Shown piece by piece: positions 1-5,752 of a stretch of 5,752 nt of DNA. Positions within the stretch are counted from its first letter, which is position 1. The number at the start of each line of letters is the position of its first letter. Source of the DNA: an uncultured Clostridia bacterium (GTDB lineage Bacteria; Bacillota; Clostridia; TANB77; CAG-508); the NCBI GenBank assembly GCA_947624405.1, contig CANQKB010000083.1, forward strand, positions 1 to 5,752. Direction: 5' to 3'. The notes below the pieces were generated by a model that made no database searches, was not told where the DNA came from, and saw nothing but the letters and a program-made list of their open reading frames with translations. A program made the position numbers and the translations under genes.

Positions 1-691
1 AATTATCATTTATTACTAAATCGGCCTTTTCATCATAAGGTGTTGCATCTCTATTAATTAAAACTAATTTTTTTCCTTTGTAATAGTGAATTAAACCACT
101 TGCAGGATAAACCGTCAAAGAAGTTCCTGCTACAATCAATAAATCTGCTTGTTGTATAGATTTTATTGAATTATATAATGTCAATTCATCTAAACTTTCT
201 TCATAAAGAACAACATCTGGTTTTATTATACCACCACAATTACATTTTGGTACACCTTTACACTGAAATACATATTCTGCTTCGTAAAACTTGTGACATT
301 TCATGCAGTAATTTCTTAAAATACTTCCATGCAATTCATACACATTTTTTGAGCCAGCTTTTTGGTGTAATCCATCTATATTTTGCGTTATAACTGCCTT
401 CAATTTGCCTTTTCTTTCAAGCTCTGCTAATTTCATATGTGTTATATTAGGTTCATAAGATAGGCTATTCATTTTTTCTTTATAAAAAGAATAAAACTCA
501 TTTGTATGATTTATAAAAAAATGATGGCTCAAGATTTCTTCTGGAGGATATTCGTATTTTTGATTATATAATCCATCTTTACTTCTAAAATCTGGAATAC
601 CACTTTCTGTAGAAACTCCTGCTCCACCAAAAAATACAATATAGTTACTTTCGAGTATAAAATTTTTTAATTGTTCTATTTTATCTTCCAT
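1..691 (-). CDS. Sir2-family NAD-dependent protein deacylase (sirtuin), C-terminus cut by window edge
   Basis: Sirtuins use NAD+ to remove acyl groups from lysines, releasing nicotinamide and O-acyl-ADP-ribose, normally in the cytoplasm. The reading frame is open from the ATG at 691 to the left edge and gives 230 residues; bacterial sirtuins are usually around 240, so only a short tail is missing. Visible motifs are the NAD-binding GGAGVSTESGIPDFRS (residues 22-37), TQNIDGLHQKAG (102-113), the catalytic His in ELHGS (His121), four zinc-ribbon cysteines (Cys129, Cys132, Cys150, Cys152), KPDVVLYEE (157-165) and GTSLTVYPA (189-197). The last zinc pair is C-x-C rather than the commoner C-x2-C. 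The start is fixed by AAGGAG at 698-703, 6 nt upstream. It follows the helicase-nuclease gene on the same strand after 124 bp. With the zinc ribbon and catalytic His present, a deacylase is more likely than a defence-type SIR2 NADase, which typically lacks the ribbon. Confidence 0.95.
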   Translation of the reverse strand, partial: MEDKIEQLKNFILESNYIVFFGGAGVSTESGIPDFRSKDGLYNQKYEYPPEEILSHHFFINHTNEFYSFYKEKMNSLSYEPNITHMKLAELERKGKLKAVITQNIDGLHQKAGSKNVYELHGSILRNYCMKCHKFYEAEYVFQCKGVPKCNCGGIIKPDVVLYEESLDELTLYNSIKSIQQADLLIVAGTSLTVYPASGLIHYYKGKKLVLINRDATPYDEKADLVINDN

Positions 692-697
692 TTTCTT

Positions 698-703
698 CTC
701 CTT
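698..703 (-). promoter_or_regulatory. Ribosome binding site of the sirtuin gene
   Basis: AAGGAG on the minus strand lies 6 nt before the ATG at 689-691. It supports this start codon. Confidence 0.8.
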
Positions 704-749
704 TTTTTATAAATCATCTTAATCTATTTACACATTCATTGTATATTTA

Positions 750-778
750 TTTAAAGAATTTTTACTAAAGAAAGTCAA
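750..778 (-). promoter_or_regulatory. Possible promoter of the sirtuin gene
   Basis: On the minus strand TTGACT (773-778, 5 of 6 to the sigma-A -35) is followed after 17 bp by TTTAAA (750-755, 4 of 6 to the -10). A second AT-rich -10-like TACAAT lies further downstream, but its spacing to TTGACT is too long. The whole 692-815 gap contains no clear hairpin-plus-T-run terminator for the helicase gene, so read-through from upstream remains possible. Confidence 0.35.
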
Positions 779-815
779 TCCCAGATTTATTCATATAATA
801 TTCTAAATAGCAAAA

Positions 816-3800
816 CTACCCAAATATTCTTTCAATAATGCTATAAATTTCATCCGATTTAATTCCTTCATTTTCATATTCTTTTGTTACAATCAAATTT
901 TTACCCTCAATAATTCCATTTTGGGCATAAAACTTTTCTTTATCTTCCCAACGCTTTGCATATTTTGCATCAGACATCATTCCACAATGCTCCCAGTACC
1001 AATCTTTCCCAGTTTTCACATCAGTAATTTTAAAATCTGGTCTTTTAACTTTTCCCTGTAAAATAAGTTCTGGTTCATATAGATATTTAAGATTTTTACT
1101 ATATAAAGCATTTGCAATTATTACTTCTGATTTTGAACGTACCAATTCACCTCTTGCAGTCCTATGGATTAATTTTTCATCATAAAAAGACTCTCCAACT
1201 TTAATAATTTGTGGCTTCTCTTCAGCATCTTCACTAAAAAACAAATCCGTAAACCTTTTAGCAATATCCGAATATTTATCAGCAGTATATTGTAATAATT
1301 TATATGGTTCATCATTATATAAAATCACAATCTTTTTTTCCTGCCTTGTAAGAGCTGTATATAACATTTCTTTTGACAAAATTCTACAAGGTTCAGCTAA
1401 AACAAGAAACACCTTTTCAAACTGACTTCCTTGTGATTTATGAACTGTCAAAGCATATGCTAATTCTAAACTTACCGACTGATTTTCTTCTCCAAACTCT
1501 TCTTTTTTATAAGTATACCTTACTCCATCCTGAGATGCAAAACTTACATGTAAATAATCCTTCTTTTTTCCATACTTTTTTCTTTCTTCTTTTTCAGTCC
1601 AATTATGATACCAACCACAAACAATTCCAATTTCTCCATTTGCAATATATCCATCTTTTAATGTTTTCTCACTCTCTACATATTTTTCTCTTTTTAGGTT
1701 TTTAATATTAATTACCTTATCCCCATAAACAATCTCCTCATCACCAAAAGCAACAGGAATACGTTTATATTTTCCCCATCTTTTAGATAAAGCAATTTGA
1801 AAAGTACGATACTTTTTATGGAAAATACGATTTATATTAGTTACACCATATGCCATATTTCTAACTGGAGCCATAACTTGCCATTTTTCGAGATTCTTCC
1901 TACAATCACTATAAAAAAATGGTAAATTATTAAAAAATGTAGCTCCTAGCACTTTATCAAATCCTTCTTTATCATTTACATCATTCATACCAATTTCATT
2001 AGCCACATTTTTTAGCAACTTTTCTTCTAACTCTTCTCTTGTACTCCATGTCTCAATAGATATATTTGGATTATCTCCCTTAACTATCTTTGATATTATA
2101 TCCTCCTGCTCTTCTAAATAATTATCCTTAGTAAAACATTTTGAAAATTTTACATCTAGTCTCTCTTTTTCTCCTTTTTGCTGTCTCCTATTTATTCTTA
2201 GTTCTCCATAAGCATTATTTTTCCAAGCCTTATTACTCTTTAACAAATAAACTAAATCCACAAATGGTTTTCCCATTCCAATTGGCGGTAACTGATTTGG
2301 ATCTCCTACAAATATTATCCTCTTCACATTACTAACTGCTTCCAAAAGTGCAGAAAACATTTCTTCAGTAAGCATTGAAGCCTCATCTATTATTACGGTT
2401 CTTTCAGGTACTTCATTATCTTCTCTATTTAAAATCTTATAGCACATATTCTCTCCATCATATCTTTTACTTATTATAAGAAACTGTGCTATATTTAAAG
2501 CTTTACATTTATCTTCTCCCAAATTAACGCTTTCTTTTAACCTAACTGTGGCTTTACCTGTTGGTGCTAGTAGTAATACTCCTTCATCTCTTATACTTGG
2601 TTCTCTACATAACGCAGACAAAACAGACGTCTTACCTGTTCCAGCTTCTCCTACTAAAACAGATAACTTTGACTCTGCTAATTTTTTCAATGCTTCTACC
2701 TTTTCTTTTCTTGCTGCTTCTTCTTCCTCATCAATTTCTTCTTTTTTGCCTATTTTTTGTTCCAAAACATCATCTAGTATATTTCTCCAATTAGCATTTA
2801 TGGCAATTTTCTCTGCATTTAAGCGACTATATACCGTGTTTTCAATTACTTTATCACACTCAGCAATTCTCACTAATTTATAATAATCAATTCCATCTTT
2901 CATCTGGCGTTTCACAATCTCTGTTTTCATAAAATCTTCTATTGCCAAAATAATATCAGTTGTAACTTTACAAGAAGGTTCAAGTATAAGATTTTCCATC
3001 TTATCAATTAAAATATTACTTGGCAAAAATGTATGCCCACTTTTCCCACACTCTTCAAGAATAGAAACTATAACAGCTCTTATTCTTCTTTCATCATTAG
3101 ATGATGTCATAGCTGATGGTTCACTTAATGGATATTTTTCTGCTATCATTTTTTCTGGAAATAAAGCTCTATCTATCCTTTGAATAGAAATACTGTATTT
3201 TTCATTTTTTAACCTTGTTTTTTCATATAATATATATGGATTCTCAATTATTTCCTCATTTGTACAATCTATATCATTGTTTTGACGAACATTTTTATCA
3301 TATATAACTTTTGCTTGCTCTATAGTAAGGTCAATCCTAGATAACAATTGAAATAATTTTTTATTTTCATCTGGTAATGCTTTCCATGTTTTTTGAAGTA
3401 TTGGATTAATACTACTCGCAATCTCTTCTGGTAAGTATTTTTTAGGCTCATCCATTACCCTATCTAAATATTCCCAAATATCATCATACTCTTCATCTTT
3501 CTCTTTTATGTATTTTGCCATTGGCATTCCAAATTCTATGCCAAACGCAGTAAGCATTGCTCCAAGCCCAGGAAATGCCCCACGTTCTTGCCACACTTTT
3601 TCTAATTGTTTATTTAACCATTCTTTAACATTTGAATAATCTTTATTCAAGCATTTTCCAATTATGTCAAATGATTTTATACATGATAAAATAACATCAA
3701 TAACTGAATCATAGCTTAAGTGTTCTGTTGCATATGAAAATTCACTAAATGCCTCTTGAGGAGCAAATACCGTTATTGATGAAATATCAAAATCTGGATT

Positions 3801-4529
3801 TTTTTCAGCATATTCCATCATTTCTTGATATGGAATGATAAACCCATCTTGATTATTTTCACGAATAGAATGACATATCATTGTTTCCCATGTCATAGAG
3901 CGTAACTCACCTTTATCTGTGTGGTTGTGCTCTATTGCTGGTATTATTTTTTTAACATGTCCAATACCTATTATAATTCGTCTATTATCTTCTATAAATG
4001 GAACTTGCTTTGCGTATAAAATGCATAATGATTCATCTGTTATAATATTTTTGTAGAAAAAATCAAATATTGCTCTATGATTTCTAGCATCTTGTACCCA
4101 ATCTGTTGTAAAATTCATTTCAGGTTCGTATTCTTCTTTATAGTTAATTCCATATATCTGTGACCTAGTAGCGATATTTTTTTTACTTAACCAAGAATAT
4201 GGCCTAGCAGGTAATGAATATGGTGGATATGTTACTTCTGTTTCTAAAAAATGCCCATGTGTCTTGTAATTTTTGTCTTTATACGGATGTATTACTGTTT
4301 TATGTAATTCTTGCTCTGACATAAAGGCTCCACCTTCACTTATACAAGGAATGTCTTGCTCACACTCTACCATGCATTCTCCACACATAGCACATTCTAC
4401 TTCGTCATTTCTATTTTCACTTATATTTTTAAGTTTTAAACATGACATATTTGTTGCTGGCTCTAAACAAACTTTTCCTTTCCAACCATTATCATGCCAT
4501 GGCACTCTTATTGATATATGCTGTACCAT
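816..4529 (-). CDS. RecD-like SF1 helicase with Cys-rich N-terminal region and C-terminal PD-(D/E)XK-like nuclease
   Basis: A 1237-residue protein predicted to unwind and probably cut DNA using ATP. The N-terminal region (about 1-500) includes a Cys-rich start (Cys21, 30, 46, 49, 52, 56, 62) and conserved-looking pieces such as RVPWHDNGW (8-16), PPYSLPARPY (102-111) and TDWVQDARNHRAIFD (142-156). An acidic/charged linker lies at 596-620. The helicase core has Walker A GEAGTGKT (627-634), LLLAPTGKA (652-660), Walker B IIDEAS (713-718), VGDPNQLPP (741-749), a likely motif IV arginine region RINRRQ (778-783), an SH3-like stretch around 926-1010, motif V ALTVHKSQGSQF (1026-1037) and motif VI YTALTRQ (1057-1063). 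The C-terminal 110 residues carry RSKSEVIIAN (1131-1140), RPDF (1163-1166) and WYWEHCGM (1177-1184), a PD-(D/E)XK pattern with Glu1135, Asp1165 and Glu1180. The start is set by AGAGGAG 6 nt upstream. A RecD-like helicase fold is certain; the biological role is not, and an anti-phage or plasmid-processing function is inferred from the architecture. Confidence 0.93.
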   Translation of the reverse strand: MVQHISIRVPWHDNGWKGKVCLEPATNMSCLKLKNISENRNDEVECAMCGECMVECEQDIPCISEGGAFMSEQELHKTVIHPYKDKNYKTHGHFLETEVTYPPYSLPARPYSWLSKKNIATRSQIYGINYKEEYEPEMNFTTDWVQDARNHRAIFDFFYKNIITDESLCILYAKQVPFIEDNRRIIIGIGHVKKIIPAIEHNHTDKGELRSMTWETMICHSIRENNQDGFIIPYQEMMEYAEKNPDFDISSITVFAPQEAFSEFSYATEHLSYDSVIDVILSCIKSFDIIGKCLNKDYSNVKEWLNKQLEKVWQERGAFPGLGAMLTAFGIEFGMPMAKYIKEKDEEYDDIWEYLDRVMDEPKKYLPEEIASSINPILQKTWKALPDENKKLFQLLSRIDLTIEQAKVIYDKNVRQNNDIDCTNEEIIENPYILYEKTRLKNEKYSISIQRIDRALFPEKMIAEKYPLSEPSAMTSSNDERRIRAVIVSILEECGKSGHTFLPSNILIDKMENLILEPSCKVTTDIILAIEDFMKTEIVKRQMKDGIDYYKLVRIAECDKVIENTVYSRLNAEKIAINANWRNILDDVLEQKIGKKEEIDEEEEAARKEKVEALKKLAESKLSVLVGEAGTGKTSVLSALCREPSIRDEGVLLLAPTGKATVRLKESVNLGEDKCKALNIAQFLIISKRYDGENMCYKILNREDNEVPERTVIIDEASMLTEEMFSALLEAVSNVKRIIFVGDPNQLPPIGMGKPFVDLVYLLKSNKAWKNNAYGELRINRRQQKGEKERLDVKFSKCFTKDNYLEEQEDIISKIVKGDNPNISIETWSTREELEEKLLKNVANEIGMNDVNDKEGFDKVLGATFFNNLPFFYSDCRKNLEKWQVMAPVRNMAYGVTNINRIFHKKYRTFQIALSKRWGKYKRIPVAFGDEEIVYGDKVINIKNLKREKYVESEKTLKDGYIANGEIGIVCGWYHNWTEKEERKKYGKKKDYLHVSFASQDGVRYTYKKEEFGEENQSVSLELAYALTVHKSQGSQFEKVFLVLAEPCRILSKEMLYTALTRQEKKIVILYNDEPYKLLQYTADKYSDIAKRFTDLFFSEDAEEKPQIIKVGESFYDEKLIHRTARGELVRSKSEVIIANALYSKNLKYLYEPELILQGKVKRPDFKITDVKTGKDWYWEHCGMMSDAKYAKRWEDKEKFYAQNGIIEGKNLIVTKEYENEGIKSDEIYSIIERIFG

Positions 4530-4535
4530 ATTATT

Positions 4536-4542
4536 CTCCTCT
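4536..4542 (-). promoter_or_regulatory. Ribosome binding site of the helicase-nuclease gene
   Basis: AGAGGAG on the minus strand lies 6 nt before the ATG at 4527-4529. It supports the chosen start; a nearby out-of-frame upstream ATG (beginning at 4544) stops after four codons. Confidence 0.8.
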
Positions 4543-4565
4543 CATTTGTTTTCTTCTATATACAC

Positions 4566-4600
4566 ATTATATATTTATCATAAAATTAATGCCCAGTCAA
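4566..4600 (-). promoter_or_regulatory. Possible promoter of the helicase-nuclease gene
   Basis: The minus strand has TTGACT (4595-4600) and a perfect TATAAT (4566-4571), but they are 23 bp apart, too long for one sigma-A promoter. TTGACT with a 17-bp spacer gives the weaker TAAATA (4572-4577), and TATAAT alone has a poor -35. A promoter is likely here, but the exact boxes are uncertain. The leader would be about 30 nt. Confidence 0.35.
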
Positions 4601-4601
4601 T

Positions 4602-4721
4602 GTTTTTTTGAAGGTATTAGATAAAGAATAGTTACAATTCACACCCTAACTAGCTAAGCGTGGAGAAAATGAACTTAATTGGTCGTAAATTAACAAAAAA
4701 GATTGTGCGATATTTCAATAC
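4602..4721. other. Intergenic stretch with no recognised feature
   Basis: This separates the broken OB-fold-like gene from the helicase promoter. No coding pattern, tRNA-like fold or convincing terminator was seen on either strand. A plus-strand reading frame across 4660-4929 is hydrophobic, low in complexity and antisense to a better coding pattern, so it is not called. Confidence 0.5.
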
Positions 4722-4986
4722 CTACATAATCTCTACAATCTCAACACAATTTTCTTTTATTCGGCATATACAATTAATCTTATCACTTTTACTATATCTT
4801 GAATATATTATATCTGCTTTTTCATCATATGCCTTTAGCAATACTGGTTTACTACTTCTCTTGCTTTCCATCTTTTTCCACGGCTTTACCTGCAACATTA
4901 CTACAGATACATGTTTTTTACTATTATAATAAAACTTGAATTCTATATCTGATACGATTATTCCGTGCTATAAAACATATATTTAT
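4722..4986 (-). pseudogene. Broken small OB-fold / SSB-like gene (lost start codon and one-base frameshift)
   Basis: From 4964 down to the TAG at 4722-4724 one minus-strand frame gives 80 residues with normal protein composition, beginning GIIVSDIEFKFYYNSKKHVS and ending with CRIKENCVEIVEIM. No ATG lies near its start, and a TAG (4968-4970) blocks this frame just upstream. Dropping one base near 4965 joins it to INICFIA (4966-4986), giving an 87-residue product. The first codon of that extension is ATA at 4984-4986, exactly 6 nt after AGGTGA (4993-4998), the same spacing as the two intact genes here; an original ATG mutated to ATA is the simple explanation. The order of beta-strand-like segments, then AYDEKADIIY, SKSDKI and a closing VEIVEI resembles the SSB OB fold. 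That family assignment is by eye and tentative. A shorter product from the internal ATG at 4896-4898 (58 codons) is possible but would lack the first half of the fold. Confidence 0.5.
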
Positions 4987-4992
4987 CTTTAA

Positions 4993-4998
4993 TCACCT
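4993..4998 (-). promoter_or_regulatory. Orphan ribosome binding site (AGGTGA) of the broken OB-fold-like gene
   Basis: AGGTGA on the minus strand sits 6 nt before ATA (4984-4986), where a start codon would be expected. The nearest downstream ATG (4976-4978) is 14 nt away and opens only a six-codon frame. Confidence 0.45.
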
Positions 4999-5020
4999 CA
5001 TTTATATATAATATAAATTA

Positions 5021-5055
5021 TCTAATAGAAGTCATTTAAATATACTTCTATTAGA
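5021..5055 (-). repeat. Perfect 12-bp inverted repeat (terminator or operator)
   Basis: TCTAATAGAAGT (5021-5032) pairs exactly with ACTTCTATTAGA (5044-5055) across an 11-nt loop. The stem is AT-rich (3 GC pairs). On the minus strand it is followed by TAATTTATATT, a broken T-rich run, so it could end the RT/template transcript weakly. It also overlaps a possible promoter for the OB-fold-like gene, with one arm in the spacer and the other around the start point, as an operator would. The sequence does not decide between these. Confidence 0.6.
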
Positions 5056-5066
5056 CAACAATTCAA
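5039..5066 (-). promoter_or_regulatory. Possible promoter of the broken OB-fold-like gene
   Basis: On the minus strand TTGAAT (5061-5066, 4 of 6) is followed after 16 bp by TATATT (5039-5044, 5 of 6). Transcription would begin near 5032 and reach the AGGTGA site after about 35 nt. AT-rich DNA yields many such matches; the overlap with the inverted repeat raises interest but is not proof. Confidence 0.3.
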
Positions 5067-5206
5067 ATGTTAAAACTACTGTATATTCAATTTCTCTACT
5101 AATACCTCGTTTTAGATTCATTTTTACCCAAAATAGGAAGGAATAAACCCCTTTAACACTAACACTCACTGTATACATTCCTTAGAATATATAATCTCGA
5201 ATAATG
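5067..5206. other. Spacer downstream of the template repeat, no gene called
   Basis: This holds a tandem AACACT pair (5155-5166) and a 7-bp inverted repeat AAGGAAT/ATTCCTT (5138-5144 and 5177-5183) with a 32-nt loop. A 48-codon minus-strand frame (5032-5178) exists, but its ATG directly abuts AAGGA with no proper spacing and its product is unlike anything recognised. Confidence 0.4.
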
Positions 5207-5341
5207 TTAGAGCACGACGCGGAAACCGATATTGGGATTTGTATTAGTTGCAGTATTGTTACCATTACGGTAACAAAGTGGATTATTATTACCATTGTTA
5301 TTGAAGCTACCGCCACGCAAAACAGCATAAAAACTCAGCTT
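5207..5341 (-). repeat. DGR template repeat (TR), approximate bounds
   Basis: Read on the minus strand, this non-genic segment encodes LSFYAVLRGGSF, then an Asn-rich block (NNNGNNNPLCYRNGNN, then TATNTNPN), then IGFRVVL and a TAA stop (5207-5209). VLRGGS...GFRVVL is the C-terminal signature of the formylglycine-generating-enzyme/C-type-lectin fold used by DGR target proteins. Twelve AAY codons (ten AAT, two AAC) sit where the ligand-binding loop would be. Adenine-directed mutation of AAY yields NNY codons, which cannot create stops. The ends are GC-richer than the surroundings, and CGCGTCGTGCTC next to the stop is where an initiation-of-homing element would lie. It begins about 20 bp after the RT stop and has no start codon or ribosome site of its own, so it is template rather than target. 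Exact ends need the matching variable repeat, which lies outside the window. Confidence 0.85.
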
Positions 5342-5361
5342 TTGATTTATCCCTATGATTA

Positions 5362-5752
5362 TTATTCATTTATGAACAAAACATTTTTTAAATTATACAC
5401 ATTTGCTATTTTCATATATCCAAAATGTCCACATAAAAACTTTTTTGCCTCCTTTGATGATATTTCTCCATTTTTTATGCTTTTCTCAAGATGTTTTATT
5501 TTTGCTTTTAATTTCTTTTTCCCTTTATCTCTTAATTTCAATCTATATTCATTTATCTTATATCCACAGAAATTTACTCCTTGTTTTGATTTAAAAATAT
5601 TTGTTTTACTATTAAATTGCAATTTTAATTCTTTTCCTATAAAATTTTCTAGTTTTTCTTTTACTTTTTTTATGTCTTCTTTTTTCTCCATTAAAATTAC
5701 ACTATCATCCATATATCTATAGTAATATCTTACTTTTAAATCATGTTTTATA
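5362..5752 (-). CDS. DGR-type reverse transcriptase, C-terminal 129 residues (5' end outside window)
   Basis: The minus-strand frame is open from the right edge (first full codon 5749-5751) to TAA at 5362-5364. It would copy the template RNA into cDNA that replaces the variable repeat of a target gene. The catalytic YMDD is at 5704-5715, inside KVRYYYRYMDDSVIL. It is followed by a helical segment, KLQFNSKT, then GVNFCGYKI as the later RT-core motif, and a basic thumb-like tail with ISSKEAKKFLCGHFGY near the end. YMDD rather than YADD argues against a group II intron maturase, and no HNH or maturase domain follows. The Met of YMDD is not the start codon; the fingers and most of the palm lie outside the window. 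The adjoining template repeat makes the DGR assignment firm. An accessory avd-type gene is not seen here. Confidence 0.88.
   Translation of the reverse strand, partial: IKHDLKVRYYYRYMDDSVILMEKKEDIKKVKEKLENFIGKELKLQFNSKTNIFKSKQGVNFCGYKINEYRLKLRDKGKKKLKAKIKHLEKSIKNGEISSKEAKKFLCGHFGYMKIANVYNLKNVLFINE

Noticed and set aside
692..815. Terminator after the helicase-nuclease gene
   Set aside because: No stem followed by a T-run could be found on the minus strand in this gap.
4660..4929. 89-codon plus-strand hydrophobic frame that could look like a small membrane protein
   Set aside because: It is antisense to the OB-fold-like frame, which has more natural protein composition and a correctly spaced ribosome site; no matching motif seen.
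5032..5178. 48-codon minus-strand frame after the template repeat
   Set aside because: The ATG abuts AAGGA without proper spacing, no family is recognised, and it runs into the inverted repeat; most likely chance.
5138..5183. 7-bp inverted repeat AAGGAAT/ATTCCTT as a DGR homing hairpin
   Set aside because: The stem is short, the loop is 32 nt, and it lies about 25 bp beyond the template; homing hairpins are compact and flank the target copy.
5362..5712. Methionine of YMDD as the start of a 116-residue protein
   Set aside because: The frame continues unbroken to the window edge through typical RT residues, and the Met is part of the catalytic motif.
5204..5722. 172-codon plus-strand reading frame over the RT and template
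   Set aside because: It is antisense to the reverse transcriptase and template repeat, rich in Phe/Ser/Ile as expected for the reverse of an A-rich gene, and has no ribosome site.

Overview
The window is very AT-rich (mostly A/T third positions, AGA arginine codons). Two genes have strong AGGAG-type ribosome binding sites exactly 6 nt before their ATG. This points to a low-GC Firmicute, most likely a clostridial gut-type bacterium or one of its mobile elements; the species cannot be read from the sequence. Every supported gene lies on the minus strand, so transcription runs from the right edge to the left edge.

From right to left: (1) At 5362-5752 is the C-terminal end of a reverse transcriptase with a YMDD active site. 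(2) Immediately after its stop, at about 5207-5341, is a non-genic stretch that reads in one frame as the C-terminus of a formylglycine-generating-enzyme/C-type-lectin-like protein. It contains 12 AAY (Asn) codons and ends in GFRVVL-stop. This is the hallmark of a diversity-generating retroelement (DGR) template repeat; the matching variable repeat and target gene are not in the window. (3) At 5021-5055 is a perfect 12-bp inverted repeat overlapping a possible promoter. (4) At 4722-4986 is an apparently broken small gene resembling an OB-fold/SSB-like protein, with an ATA where the start should be and a one-base frameshift. (5) At 816-4529 is a 1237-residue protein joining a Cys-rich N-terminal region, a RecD-like SF1 helicase and a C-terminal PD-(D/E)XK-like nuclease. 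(6) At 1-691 is a nearly complete zinc-containing Sir2 deacylase, cut by the left edge.

The RT and template repeat form the 3' end of a DGR, which copies a template RNA with adenine errors into a target gene. The helicase-nuclease has the layout of a stand-alone DNA-processing or anti-mobile-element enzyme. It carries an exact ferredoxin-style CxxCxxCxxxC motif near its N-terminus. The sirtuin follows it on the same strand after 124 bp, with its own possible promoter, so co-function is only a possibility. The combination of a DGR end, a broken small gene and a large helicase-nuclease suggests an accessory region, possibly of phage or integrative-element origin.
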